From positions 136,545 to 200,544 of the forward strand of contig NZ_JBJURJ010000017.1 of assembly GCF_046098205.1 (NCBI RefSeq): 64,000 nt of DNA, read 5' to 3'. The stretch comes from Paenibacillus_AR mesotrionivorans. Lineage in GTDB: Bacteria; Bacillota; Bacilli; Paenibacillales; NBRC-103111. This document shows positions 1 through 8,640 of this stretch, piece by piece. The stretch's first letter is position 1. The number at the start of each line of letters is the position of its first letter. Under the pieces are notes generated by a model. That model searched no databases and was not told the origin of the DNA. It saw only the letters and a program-made list of their open reading frames with translations. Made by a program: the position numbers and the translations under genes.

Positions 1-930
1 GGTGACCCGCTGGATTCCTGAAGGATTGGCCGGAAAAGGAATAAAGCCGATCTCCTCCGGCTTGGCTCCATTCTCGATAATTTGCGGAATTGCCCAATTG
101 CCGGTGAGCATCATGCCGATTTTCCCTTCCGCCAACTCCCGTTTAGACCGTTCCCAGTTGGTGTCATTGAGATTGGGCTCCAAGTAGCCCCGGTCATACA
201 ATGTCCGGATCATCTCCAGCGCAGCTACATAGGGACTTTCCCGATGAAACGGAATGTCAGTGGAGGCCAGACCGGTTTTTACAGCCCCATCCCCTGAGAT
301 TAGCAGCGGTACATCGTACATCCACACCTGCAGCGGCCAGCGGTCCTTAAAATTGGAGGCCAAAGGAATCACACCATGCAGCTTCAGCCGTTCACAAACC
401 GTGAAAAAAGCATCCGGCGTTTGCGGCAGCTCCGTAATGCCGGCTTGTTCGAACACCTTCTTGTGATAAATCAGGCCGGTTACGGCCACTCCGGAGGGAA
501 TACCGTAGGTAACGCCCTCATACGCGCGGAAATCCTTGAAGTACATGTCGCCATCCAGTTCTAAATCATCCAAGGGGGCAAAAAATTTGGGCAAATCGGA
601 GGCCGGAACCGAAGGCATCAGCATCACATCCGGCGCTTCGCCCGAGGCAAGCCGGATTTTGACGCTTTTGTCATAATCCCGGAAGGCTTCGAATTGGACT
701 GTAATCTCCGGATGCAGCTCGTGAAATCGCTGGGCATACTCCTTATATGTGCCGTCAATCATATCGGTCCGGTTGGTCACTACGTTGATGATGCCGCTTT
801 GCCCGGAATCGCCGGAAGGCTCCGCTTCCTTCTGTGCAGGAGGACCGCTTGGACCAATCCAGCTGCAGCCGCCGCACATCCATAGCACCGTGAGAAGAAG
901 CAATAGAGGCTTATTTATACGCAAGTTCAT
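1..930 (-). CDS. Extracellular sugar-binding lipoprotein, 3' end outside window
   Basis: First 310 codons of a solute-binding protein whose C-terminus lies beyond the window edge. It starts at an ATG preceded by GGAGGA. The N-terminus has a basic start, a leucine-rich hydrophobic stretch and a Cys near residue 22 (CGGC), which fits a lipoprotein signal although the lipobox is atypical. The mature part is closely similar throughout to the binding protein at 3654-4955: shared blocks include TNRTDM, RDYDK, DLPKFFAPLDD versus DLPKYFAPLDD, YGI, and NTNWE/DTNWE. It is thus a paralogue, separated from the transporter genes by the response regulator. The role is inferred as ligand capture, either for import or for sensing by a membrane kinase encoded further downstream. 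Confidence 0.85.
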   Translation of the reverse strand, partial: MNLRINKPLLLLLTVLWMCGGCSWIGPSGPPAQKEAEPSGDSGQSGIINVVTNRTDMIDGTYKEYAQRFHELHPEITVQFEAFRDYDKSVKIRLASGEAPDVMLMPSVPASDLPKFFAPLDDLELDGDMYFKDFRAYEGVTYGIPSGVAVTGLIYHKKVFEQAGITELPQTPDAFFTVCERLKLHGVIPLASNFKDRWPLQVWMYDVPLLISGDGAVKTGLASTDIPFHRESPYVAALEMIRTLYDRGYLEPNLNDTNWERSKRELAEGKIGMMLTGNWAIPQIIENGAKPEEIGFIPFPANPSGIQRVT

Positions 931-961
931 TCTTCCGTCCTCCAGTCTGCCGGCGGGTAAC

Positions 962-988
962 AGAAAACCGGGCATTGGCATGCCCGGA
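962..988 (-). terminator. Hairpin terminator after response regulator
   Basis: A perfect 8-bp stem CCGGGCAT/ATGCCCGG (968-975 with 980-987) has a 4-nt loop and is followed on the minus strand by TTTTCTG. It lies just after the response-regulator stop codon and before the paralogous binding-protein gene, so it may terminate or attenuate transcription into that gene. Confidence 0.55.
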
Positions 989-1738
989 TTACGGCGAGAT
1001 ATACTTTTCCTTGTATTCCTTTGGCGTCAAACCCACTGTCTTCTTAAACAGCTTGTTAAAGTAAACCGGGTCGGAATAACCCAGCATGGAGGAAACCTCA
1101 TAATTTTTCAGCTGCGGATAATCCGTCAAAAATTGCTTGGCCTTCTCCATCCGTACGGCAATCAGGTAATCGGTCATGGTCAAACCGGTTTGCTGCCGGA
1201 ACAATTTGCTAACATAGCTGGGGCTAAGCTCCACCCGCTCCGCCAATTGCTCCAGATTAAAGGTCTTGTCAAATTCCTTATCCAGGATCTGCTTGATCCG
1301 CTCCGCCACACGGTGCTCCTGCTCCCCTGCGTCCCGTTCCCGGCAATCCGGTTCCGTCTCGTCGAGACTGCGGCTGATTTTAGTTAGGGACTGGAAAAGA
1401 TCGTATTTATCCAAGGGCTTCAGCAAATAATCGAAAACGCCGAAGCGGAGGGCCTGTCTGGCATATTCAAACTCGTTGAAGCCGCTGATCACAATCACAT
1501 GAAGAGCCGGAAACCGCTCCTTCGCCTTTTCGATCAGCCGCAGACCGTCTATAACGGGCATCTTGATATCAGTGATCAACACATGCAGCTCCCCGGGCTG
1601 AAGCTTGCTCATGGCTGCACTTGCCTCCAAGCCATTGGCATATAGACCGGCAATTTGGACGGAAAGCTCGGACTTGCCCAGTATTTTGGCGATTCCCAAC
1701 CGGATCAGCTCTTCATCATCCACGATCATGACATTCAA
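989..1738 (-). CDS. Response regulator, CheY-like receiver plus AraC HTH
   Basis: A 249-residue two-domain response regulator of the YesN type. The receiver domain (about 1-120) has the acidic pair D7/D8, phospho-acceptor D57 in the context LITDIKMP, and the conserved Lys in LLKPLD near residue 107. The C-terminal ~100 residues form an AraC double helix-turn-helix ending in the typical GLTPKEYKEKY. It lies directly downstream of a binding protein and two permeases and probably controls them. No partner histidine kinase is visible here; it may lie beyond position 1. Start choice: ATG with a rather distant GGGAG upstream. Confidence 0.88.
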   Translation of the reverse strand: MNVMIVDDEELIRLGIAKILGKSELSVQIAGLYANGLEASAAMSKLQPGELHVLITDIKMPVIDGLRLIEKAKERFPALHVIVISGFNEFEYARQALRFGVFDYLLKPLDKYDLFQSLTKISRSLDETEPDCRERDAGEQEHRVAERIKQILDKEFDKTFNLEQLAERVELSPSYVSKLFRQQTGLTMTDYLIAVRMEKAKQFLTDYPQLKNYEVSSMLGYSDPVYFNKLFKKTVGLTPKEYKEKYISP

Positions 1739-1839
1739 GCAGGCTCACTCCCAGCCAACGCATTTTGCCACATTCATTTTACCATAAACATGCAGAAAAC
1801 GGTTGCAGTATTTCGGGCGTATGCCTCTCCTCCAGACGT

Positions 1840-2670
1840 TCAGGCCTTGACGGCCCCGCTGGTCACCCCTGAAAAAATAAATTTCTGCAGGACTAAATAG
1901 AGAATGACGGTAGGCAGCATGATGATCAGAATGGCCGCACAGATGTAGTTCCACTCCGCCTGGTTGATTCCGGCAAACCGCATGATGGAGGTGGAAACCA
2001 CCCCCAGCTTCGCTTTGGGCATGTACAGGTAAGGAATGTACAGATCATTGTAGATATTGATGGTTTTCAGGATGACCAGCGTGGCTGTTGCAGGCGTAAG
2101 CAGCGGAAAAATAATTTTCCGGTAAATCCGGAACAGCGAGGCTCCATCAATCATGGCGCTTTCGTCCAGCTCATACGGGATGCTTTTGATGAACTGCAGG
2201 TAAATGTAAATCTGCACCACATCCGCTCCGATGTACAGCAGAATAGGCGCATACAGTGTGTTGAACAGGTGCAGGGATTGGATGATGGAGAATACAGCCA
2301 CCTGCGTGGTGATGGTCGGAATGATGGTGGCAGCCAGAAATGCTCCCATAACCAGCCCTTTTCCGCGAAAATCAAACCGGCCAATGGCATACGCCACCAT
2401 GGTGCCCAGAATAACATTGCCCACCAGGGAAACCGCAATAATGACGAAGGTATTGCCGAAGGCCTGGGCCAGATGCGCCCGTTCAAAAACAACCCGGAAA
2501 TTTTCCAGGTTGGCGAAGCTTTTGGGCAGCGTAAACGGCCCCGCCGAGCCAAACTCGCTTTTATCCTTGAAGGCATTGACAAAAACCACGTAAGGCGGAA
2601 ATACTACTACAAAGACGGCCGCCATCAACAGAAAATATTGGAGGCTCTTCAGTACAGGCTGCTGTTTCAT
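1840..2670 (-). CDS. Carbohydrate ABC transporter permease, MalG type
   Basis: A 276-residue inner-membrane permease of the CUT1 (MalG/AraQ) class with six predicted membrane segments starting with residues 11-31. The cytoplasmic EAA loop is visible as DESAMIDGASLFRIYRKI near 167-185, and the tail GVTSGAVKA is typical of the family. It follows the partner permease by 3 bp. Together with the binding protein at 3654-4955 it would import an oligosaccharide. The substrate cannot be read from the permease; the GH130 gene upstream points to a beta-mannoside. Confidence 0.9.
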   Translation of the reverse strand: MKQQPVLKSLQYFLLMAAVFVVVFPPYVVFVNAFKDKSEFGSAGPFTLPKSFANLENFRVVFERAHLAQAFGNTFVIIAVSLVGNVILGTMVAYAIGRFDFRGKGLVMGAFLAATIIPTITTQVAVFSIIQSLHLFNTLYAPILLYIGADVVQIYIYLQFIKSIPYELDESAMIDGASLFRIYRKIIFPLLTPATATLVILKTINIYNDLYIPYLYMPKAKLGVVSTSIMRFAGINQAEWNYICAAILIIMLPTVILYLVLQKFIFSGVTSGAVKA

Positions 2671-2673
2671 GAC

Positions 2674-3561
2674 CTATTCCCCCTTCCTGTTGATGACTTT
2701 GCTTTGTATGCCCAGAATCACAATGGTTATGAATAGCAGCACAATGCTCATGGCCGATGCCAGCCCGTAATTATTATATTGGAACGCCGTTTCAACGGTT
2801 TTAAATACGAAGGTAGTGGAAGCCCCTGCCGGTCCGCCTGCAGTAAGCACAAAAGGCAAATCAAACACGGATAACGCGCCGCTGATGGTTAAGAACATAT
2901 TCAATTCGATGATCTTGGCCAGATTGGGCAGGGTCAGATTCCAGAATTGCTGGAAGCCGTTGGCCCCGTCTATGGTCGCCGCCTCATAGATGTCTCCGGG
3001 AATCGCCTGTAGCGCACCGATATAGATGACCATGTTGTAGCCCATAAACCGCCAAAAGCCTACGGAGGCTAACGAAAAATTCACAATCTTCGCATTGCCC
3101 AGCCAGCTTGTTTGCAGACTGTCCAAACCGATCAGACCCAACAAGGCGTTCAGGGAGCCGTTGGTGGTGTCGAATACAAACTGGAACATAAACGCAACCG
3201 CAATGCCATTCATAATAAAGGGCAAAAACAGAATCATCCGGAAAAAATGGCGTCCCTTCAGCTTTCCGTTCAAGATGACAGCAAACAGCAGCGCTGCGAT
3301 ATTTTGAACGATGCCTACCAGAAAATACGGAATCTGATGCAGAAATACCCCGAATATCTTCGGGTTCCGGAATACCTCGGCATAGTTGTCCCAGCCGATC
3401 AGCTTTTTGTCGGGGCTAAGCCCATCCCAGTTGGTAAAGCTCAAGTAAACCAGCTTGATAGCCGGATAAAATGTAAAGGTGCAAAGTAAGGCCATCGGAA
3501 CCAGCAAAAATCCGGTAACAATCAGCCATTTTTGAGTTTTGTACGGCAATGTGCTGAACAT
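2674..3561 (-). CDS. Carbohydrate ABC transporter permease, MalF type
   Basis: A 295-residue permease of the MalF/LacF class, pairing with the MalG-type permease 3 bp downstream. The open frame extends 42 codons further upstream, but the ATG at 3561 is preceded by a purine-rich GGAAGGAAGGA and begins the family-typical sequence MFSTLPYK. Hydrophobic segments and the EAA loop (IYEAATIDGANGFQQFW) are present. The open upstream stretch contains the intercistronic hairpin at 3605-3637 and is not coding. Confidence 0.88.
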   Translation of the reverse strand: MFSTLPYKTQKWLIVTGFLLVPMALLCTFTFYPAIKLVYLSFTNWDGLSPDKKLIGWDNYAEVFRNPKIFGVFLHQIPYFLVGIVQNIAALLFAVILNGKLKGRHFFRMILFLPFIMNGIAVAFMFQFVFDTTNGSLNALLGLIGLDSLQTSWLGNAKIVNFSLASVGFWRFMGYNMVIYIGALQAIPGDIYEAATIDGANGFQQFWNLTLPNLAKIIELNMFLTISGALSVFDLPFVLTAGGPAGASTTFVFKTVETAFQYNNYGLASAMSIVLLFITIVILGIQSKVINRKGE

Positions 3562-3604
3562 GTCGGTTTCCTTCCTTCCTTCGAAAAGCTGCTTGCGGAA
3601 GCAA

Positions 3605-3637
3605 AATGGATTACCCGGAGTCCCTGGATAATCCATT
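3605..3637 (-). terminator. Intercistronic hairpin after binding-protein gene
   Basis: The inverted repeat AATGGATTA/TAATCCATT (3605-3613 and 3629-3637) lies between the binding-protein stop and the first permease. On the minus strand it is followed by TTTGCTTCC. Such hairpins commonly set a high binding-protein to permease ratio by partial termination or 3'-end protection; which of the two applies cannot be told here. Confidence 0.5.
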
Positions 3638-3653
3638 CTGCCGCCAGCCCCAA

Positions 3654-4955
3654 TTAATAACCAAGTGCCTTTTTGGCATCCGCCCATTGTTTATTGAACT
3701 TGTCAAACACCTCTTGGCTTTTGCCCAGCACAAATTCCTGTACAATGGCCGGAGGATCAATTTGGGCTTTATTCTGGGTGGCGATGGCTTGGTCGTTATC
3801 CGGAACCCCTTCGATAAATGACGGGTTGGAGGCCTTGAATTCCGTTAATTGAGCCAGTTCAGGCTGCTTATCCTTCAGAACCGGGATAAAGCCGGCAAAG
3901 CTGTCAAAGCCCGATTCTTCAATCATCCATTTGACAAATGCCTTGGCGGTTTCTTGATTCTTGGAGTTTTTGTTCACCGCATAGAACCAGTCCGGATTCA
4001 ACGGAGCATTGGTTTTGCCGGAATTGTCATAGGGCATCGGGAAAAATCCGATATCCTCCGATTTGGCGCCGTTTTCGATAATCTGGTTAATGACCCAGTT
4101 GCCCAGGAAGTACATGGCGAACTTGCCGGTGGCTACATCCTTTTTGGACTGCTCCCAATTGGTGGAATTGATGTCCGGCTCCAGGAAGCCCTTCTCGTAC
4201 ATGGTTTTCAAGATCCCCATGGACTTGCCGTAACCATTATCTAATGTATACGGGGTATTGGTTTTGATCCGGTCATTACCCAGCTGGGCACTTCCGGCAA
4301 TGACGGGGGGAAGATCATAAACCCAGGATTGAAGCGGCCACTTGTCCTTGAAGTTGGACGCCAGCGGCACAATGCCCTTGGCCTTCAGCTTTTCCGCTGC
4401 GGCATACAATTCGTCCAATGTTTTAGGTACCGCTGTTATGCCTGCATCCTTAAAAACCTTTTTGTTATAGACAATGCCCGATGTGGAAGCCCCGGAGGCA
4501 ATTCCGTACATTTTTCCGCTGGTAGCCTTAAAGTCCTTGAAGTAAATTTTTTCGTTCAGGCCCATATCATCCAGCGGTGCAAAATACTTGGGCAAATCCG
4601 AATTGGGTATGGTGGGCACCAGCAGAATATCGGGATAATCGGCGGAAGCGATCCGGACCTTCACGTTCTTGTCATAGTCGCGGATTGCTTCAAATTCAAT
4701 GTCGGCATTGGGGTATTTTTCCTTGAAACGTTTGGCGTAATCCTTGTATTCCTTGTCTACCATGTCGGTGCGGTTTGTCAAAAAGGTAACCTTGCCCTTA
4801 ATATTGCTGCCGGGCTTTTCACTTGCTTTTGCGGTATCCGTAACAGCAGGTTTGGCGGATTCCGCCGTTTTGCCGTTGTCACTGCTTCCGCTGCATCCGG
4901 CTGCCAAAGACAGGGTTAAAACGGCCACCAGGGCCCCAGGGATTGCTTTTCTCAT
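3654..4955 (-). CDS. Extracellular sugar-binding lipoprotein
   Basis: A 433-residue CUT1 solute-binding protein. The signal sequence ends in the lipobox LAAGC (Cys21), followed by a Ser/Gly/Lys-rich linker, so the mature protein is membrane-tethered outside the cell. The two-lobed SBP_bac_1 body is complete. The gene heads the transporter cluster, with the two permeases following after a hairpin. The start ATG is preceded by GAGGGGTAAGGAAAG. A close paralogue lies at 1-930. The neighbouring GH130 gene makes a beta-mannosidic oligosaccharide a reasonable but unproven ligand. Confidence 0.92.
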   Translation of the reverse strand: MRKAIPGALVAVLTLSLAAGCSGSSDNGKTAESAKPAVTDTAKASEKPGSNIKGKVTFLTNRTDMVDKEYKDYAKRFKEKYPNADIEFEAIRDYDKNVKVRIASADYPDILLVPTIPNSDLPKYFAPLDDMGLNEKIYFKDFKATSGKMYGIASGASTSGIVYNKKVFKDAGITAVPKTLDELYAAAEKLKAKGIVPLASNFKDKWPLQSWVYDLPPVIAGSAQLGNDRIKTNTPYTLDNGYGKSMGILKTMYEKGFLEPDINSTNWEQSKKDVATGKFAMYFLGNWVINQIIENGAKSEDIGFFPMPYDNSGKTNAPLNPDWFYAVNKNSKNQETAKAFVKWMIEESGFDSFAGFIPVLKDKQPELAQLTEFKASNPSFIEGVPDNDQAIATQNKAQIDPPAIVQEFVLGKSQEVFDKFNKQWADAKKALGY

Positions 4956-5072
4956 CTTTCCTTACCCCTCTCATTCGTTTATAACAGACATGGATTCGCT
5001 TACATGTTGTATTATAGGCCGGCGCATCTTCTCTTTATAGGAGGCTGAATTGTGATTTATAGTCCTCAATTG

Positions 5073-6099
5073 TCACTTGAAGCTCACTTCATCTCCAGGG
5101 GCAAGCTCGGAATTGGCCTTCATATAAGCAATCAGCTCGTCCAAGCGGGTATAAGCCACGGCCACATAGGTGTCGGCTGCCCCGTAATAAACGGCGATGC
5201 GTCCGGTTTCGGCATCCTGGAGCGTTGCACAGGGAAAGACCACATTGGGCACAAAGCCTGTGGTTTCATAAGGCTTCTCCGGTGTCAGCAGGTAATCGCG
5301 GGTTCTGTACAGCACCTTGGACGGATCCTCCAAATCCAGCAGCGCGGCACCAATACTGTACACAAAACCGTTGCAGGTGCCGGATACCCCATGATAGAAC
5401 AGCAGCCAGCCCTCAGTTGTTTCAATGGGGGCAGGACCCGCGCCAATCTTGACGCTTTGCCACCAGCCCGAAGAGCTTCGGGACATAACTCGGCGGTGTT
5501 TGCCCCAATGCACCAAATCCGGGCTTTCGCTTAAGAAAATATCCCCGAAGGGTGTGTGGCCGCTGTCGCTGGGACGGCTAAGAAGAAGATATTTGCCGTT
5601 GATCCGCCGCAAAAACAGCACTCCGTTGCGGTTGAAGGGAATAAACGGGTTCTCCAGCCGTACAAAGGTTTTAAAATCCTTGGTCATCCCCAGGCCCAAG
5701 CGCCGCACCGCCAAAATCAGTGCAGAAAATAATGTAGTAGGTCCCCTCAATCTCCACCAGCCGGGGATCATACGCATACAGGGGCTGGCAGAGTGCACCC
5801 GCTTCGTCGGTCCATTGAATTTCCTCCGCTTCGATGTCCCAATGCAATGCGTCCTTGCTCCGCCCCACATGAATTTGCGGCTTTCCATTCTTGTGGTCTG
5901 CGCGGAATACCCCAATGAATGCTTCTCCATACGGTAAAACAGCGCTGTTAAAAATCCGTGCCGCCTTAGCGATGGGATTCCAATGAATCACCGGATTTCC
6001 GTCATGCCTCCACATGACCCCCTCTTCTCCCTCCGGCTTGTTCTGCCATGGCATATGAGGCAATGCCTGCCCTAAAATCCGCACATGCTGAGATTCCAT
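5073..6099 (-). pseudogene. GH130 beta-mannoside phosphorylase, frameshifted
   Basis: The two halves of one GH130 glycoside phosphorylase lie in different frames. The first (6099 to about 5694) carries YDPRLVEIEGTYYIIF, with the catalytic-region Asp in YDPR. The second (about 5694 to 5073) carries VFPCATL and the family's GAADT signature. Removing one base at about 5693-5696 (the GGGCCTGGGG run on the minus strand) rejoins ALG to LGMTKDF and gives roughly 341 residues, a normal GH130 length. The start ATG has GGAGG eight bases upstream. The enzyme would phosphorolyse beta-mannosides imported by the adjacent transporter. The shift could be a real pseudogene mutation or a sequence error; a programmed shift is unlikely because no slippery heptamer is visible. 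Confidence 0.85.
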
Positions 6100-6126
6100 A
6101 GTGCGTTTCCTCCTGTCATAATTAAT

Positions 6127-6152
6127 GATTTAGCTTATCGATTAGCTAAATC
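6127..6152. promoter_or_regulatory. LacI-family operator at GH130 promoter
   Basis: A 26-bp near-perfect palindrome, with arms GATTTAGCT and AGCTAAATC around the centre ATCGAT, has the central CG step typical of LacI-family operators. It lies just downstream of the -10 box of the GH130 promoter, spanning the expected transcription start, where a repressor would block initiation. A related core lies at 7322-7333 in front of the adjacent lacI-type gene. Confidence 0.75.
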
Positions 6153-6158
6153 AAAGCT

Positions 6159-6188
6159 ATTTTAGGCTTTTGCTTCAGGCTCGGTCAA
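6159..6188 (-). promoter_or_regulatory. Sigma-A promoter for GH130 gene
   Basis: On the minus strand, TTGACC (6188-6183) and TAAAAT (6164-6159) are separated by 18 bp, reading toward the GH130 start at 6099. The LacI-type operator begins about seven bases downstream of the -10 box. Confidence 0.65.
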
Positions 6189-6197
6189 TGGCCTCCG

Positions 6198-6222
6198 TTG
6201 TCATTTTCTTCCGAAATGACAA
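6198..6222. repeat. Inverted repeat upstream of GH130 promoter
   Basis: TTGTCATTT (6198-6206) and AAATGACAA (6214-6222) form a perfect 9-bp inverted repeat with a 7-bp spacer, directly upstream of the -35 box. It may be an activator site or a second operator; nothing in the sequence decides this. Confidence 0.5.
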
Positions 6223-6251
6223 GGGAAGACTATAAAGGGGTGGCAGTTGAG

Positions 6252-6288
6252 AAAAAAGCTCTTTGCCCGAAGGCAAAGAGCTTTTTTT
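6252..6288 (-). terminator. Terminator of the LacI-family regulator
   Basis: A strong hairpin has the stem AAAGCTCTTTGCC/GGCAAAGAGCTTT and, on the minus strand, a C-UUCG-G tetraloop, with a T6 tail. It begins 10 bp after the regulator stop codon. The A-run on the other side makes it usable in both directions. Confidence 0.85.
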
Positions 6289-6297
6289 AAAAGCAAA

Positions 6298-7305
6298 CTA
6301 TATATTCTGCGGCTTAACGGAATTTCGGTATACCGGCTTGGCCTTCACCAAAACACGCCCCGCCGTTTCATCGTTGTGCTTGATCTTGCGGATCATCATC
6401 GTCACCGCCGTCTCCGCCATCTCCCGCATATTGACCTCCATGGTGGTCAGCTTCGGCTCACACAGCGTGGAGTACAAGTCATTGTCAAACCCTGTCACCG
6501 AGCATTGCTCCGGAACCTGTATCCCCTTCTTCTGCAGGTGCACCACCAGATTGTAGGCAACCTGGTCACAATTGCAGACGAGAGCGGTAGGCAGTGGAAC
6601 CGGCAGGGTGATTTCCGTAAACCGTCCCAGCTCGTCCCTGTCACTTAGGACATACTCGGGGCGAAGGGGGAGCTTATGCTCCAGCAATGATTTGCAATAG
6701 CCAAGATAGCGGTCCTGAATGCTGCTGGTGGAATAAATATTCCCCACAAATGCAATGTCCCTGTGGCCTTCAGCGATCAGATAATTGGTCATTTCATAGG
6801 ATCCGAAGAAATTATCCCCGACCACACTGTCCACAGGCTGGTCCGTGTAAAAGTCAAGCAGCGTCACGGGTATCCCCGTGCCCAGGAATGCATGCACATA
6901 GGCCTTGTCCAGCTGGCCCAAGAGAATGAACCCGTCCGCTTTCCTCTCGTTATAGATCCGCGGCAGTACAAGACTGGCTTCATCGTCCGCATGCAGCACA
7001 TGCAGAAGACCGGAATACTGATATTCCTCCAAAGCCTGCACAAGCTGCTGGTAAAACTGCATATAGAACGAGTGGCCTGCCCCTGTGTAGCGCTCTGCAA
7101 TAACCACTCCGATATTGTAGGAGCAGCCTTCCTTCATGGACTTGGCGATGGTGTTTAACCGGTACCCCAGCTGTGCCGCTGTTTCCTTTACCTTAACCCG
7201 CAGCTCCTCACCGACGCCATCCTTGCCGTTCAAAGCCTTGGATACAGTCACTGTGCTGATTCCCAGCTTTTCAGCGATATCTCTCATGGTTATATTGGCG
7301 TTCAT
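6298..7305 (-). CDS. LacI-family transcriptional regulator
   Basis: A 335-residue regulator. The N-terminal helix-turn-helix (MRDIAEKLGISTVTVSKALNG, residues 7-27) and hinge helix are textbook LacI/GalR. The remainder is a periplasmic-binding-protein-like effector domain (Peripla_BP_3). The gene lies directly upstream of the frameshifted GH130 gene and the sugar transporter. Two palindromes with a shared core (6127-6152 and 7322-7333) suggest that it represses that operon and its own gene. The effector is unknown; a mannose-containing sugar is a guess from context. Confidence 0.92.
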   Translation of the reverse strand: MNANITMRDIAEKLGISTVTVSKALNGKDGVGEELRVKVKETAAQLGYRLNTIAKSMKEGCSYNIGVVIAERYTGAGHSFYMQFYQQLVQALEEYQYSGLLHVLHADDEASLVLPRIYNERKADGFILLGQLDKAYVHAFLGTGIPVTLLDFYTDQPVDSVVGDNFFGSYEMTNYLIAEGHRDIAFVGNIYSTSSIQDRYLGYCKSLLEHKLPLRPEYVLSDRDELGRFTEITLPVPLPTALVCNCDQVAYNLVVHLQKKGIQVPEQCSVTGFDNDLYSTLCEPKLTTMEVNMREMAETAVTMMIRKIKHNDETAGRVLVKAKPVYRNSVKPQNI

Positions 7306-7321
7306 GCACCCATCCTCCAGC

Positions 7322-7333
7322 CTAATCGATAAG
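7322..7333. promoter_or_regulatory. Second LacI-type operator core before lacI gene
   Basis: CTAATCGATAAG, centred on CG, matches 12 of 15 positions of the reverse complement of the inner part of the 6127-6152 palindrome. It lies 17 bp upstream of the regulator start codon, so autoregulation is likely. The outer palindrome arms are not conserved here. Confidence 0.5.
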
Positions 7334-7339
7334 ACGCTG

Positions 7340-7819
7340 TCACTTCGCTCTCAAAAAAGCCACATAATCCGTAACGGCTCCCTTGTAGCCCTGAGACCGC
7401 AGGAGGGTGGTAATATTCCCGCGGTGGTAGGTGCCATGGTTGACCACCTGCTGGATAATCTCAACCACAGTATTGTGGAAGGGTTCCCCCTTTATGCTCT
7501 TATAGGATACAATCCGGTGGAAGTCTTCCTGTTCCTTCAGATAATCCAAATTCTCCTGCAGAAGCTGCCGGAAGCTCTGGGCCGCCTGTCTGACTGAGGT
7601 AAAGGACGTCGTGGCAAGACCCACGGGGCTTTCCCCCTTCAACCGGGCAAACCAAATCTCATCAACAGCCAGAATATGGGCCATCGCCTCCGCTACCGAG
7701 CTGAAGCCCAACTGCACCTCCTTCAAAAATACCTCAGCAGGCAAAGACTCCACATGCCGGAAAACCTGTTCATTGGCCCACATGTGGTAGCTGTATTGCT
7801 GGAGCATGTACGCTTTCAT
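7340..7819 (-). CDS. DinB-family protein
   Basis: A 159-residue four-helix-bundle protein of the DinB/YfiT superfamily. The His pattern that normally binds a divalent metal is visible: AHILAVDEIW (His48) and the C-terminal VVNHGTYHRGN pair. Members include damage-inducible proteins and thiol-dependent S-transferases. The substrate is unknown, and the reaction cannot be assigned from sequence. It has a good GAGGGG ribosome site. Confidence 0.85.
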   Translation of the reverse strand: MKAYMLQQYSYHMWANEQVFRHVESLPAEVFLKEVQLGFSSVAEAMAHILAVDEIWFARLKGESPVGLATTSFTSVRQAAQSFRQLLQENLDYLKEQEDFHRIVSYKSIKGEPFHNTVVEIIQQVVNHGTYHRGNITTLLRSQGYKGAVTDYVAFLRAK

Positions 7820-7834
7820 GGATTCACTTCCCCT

Positions 7835-8620
7835 CTAATGGAAATTAGTCCGTACACTGCGGATCGAATCCTCCAGAGCCTGGCTGGTTTTGACCTCTAC
7901 CACAACCCCGATGCCCTTCTGCTCCGCCAGTCTTAGTCTGTTCTCCACCGGAACCTGTCCGGTATAGAGCCGGGCATGATCCTGCTTCCCGTCAAAGTCA
8001 TGCAGATGCATGTGCTTCAACCGGTCCGGATAACCCGCAATCACAGGCCCCTCCGCAAACCCGGTTTTGGCGTCATGGCCCACATCCCAGGTCAATGCAA
8101 ATTCCGGGAAAGCCGCCAGCCTGTCCAGCGCCTCCCGGATAAACGGCAGGTGGAAGTTGCAGGCATTTTCGATACAGATTAAAACGCCCTTTTCCCTGGC
8201 ATATGGGTAAAGCTCCGCGTACGAAGCCGCCAGATTGGCGAGGAAGGTCTCTTGGTGAGCTTCATAAATCCAGATTTTCCGGTCAGGCAGGGTAAAATAA
8301 ACCCCCGAATTCAGATGCAGGTTCAAAATTCCGATCTCTGCCCCACTGGCCCAATCTATGGCCTCCTTGCACCGCTGTACATGTCCCTGGCGCATGGCAC
8401 CATGGATGGAGCCCAAGTCCAGCTCCTCCGGCAGATGAACCGTCAGCTCTACCCCGTATTCCTGTTTCAGCCGAAGCAGCTCCGCATATCCCGTCACCTC
8501 CGGATTGCAGACCGGCAGATTCATGTTAATCTCCACAAACTCCAGGTCAAGCCTCCGGCACAGCTCCAGGTTTTCCTCAAGCCTGGCATATTCCACAAGA
8601 GTCGGCATTCCCAGCTTCAT
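7835..8620 (-). CDS. Sugar-phosphate isomerase/epimerase-like TIM barrel
   Basis: About 261 residues of the xylose-isomerase-like / AP-endonuclease-2 TIM barrel fold. Expected metal-site residues are visible in order: the Glu of CIENACNFH, the Asp/His of TWDVGHDAK, HMHLHDFDGK, and the Glu of VVVEVK. I chose the ATG at 8620 (MKLGMPTL) because GGAGGGG precedes it; the frame is open 9 codons further but overlaps the upstream GNAT gene. Substrate unknown. It lies between a DinB protein and two acetyltransferases with no clear pathway partner. Confidence 0.82.
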   Translation of the reverse strand: MKLGMPTLVEYARLEENLELCRRLDLEFVEINMNLPVCNPEVTGYAELLRLKQEYGVELTVHLPEELDLGSIHGAMRQGHVQRCKEAIDWASGAEIGILNLHLNSGVYFTLPDRKIWIYEAHQETFLANLAASYAELYPYAREKGVLICIENACNFHLPFIREALDRLAAFPEFALTWDVGHDAKTGFAEGPVIAGYPDRLKHMHLHDFDGKQDHARLYTGQVPVENRLRLAEQKGIGVVVEVKTSQALEDSIRSVRTNFH

Positions 8621-8640
8621 TCGAGCTTCCCCTCCGTCAG

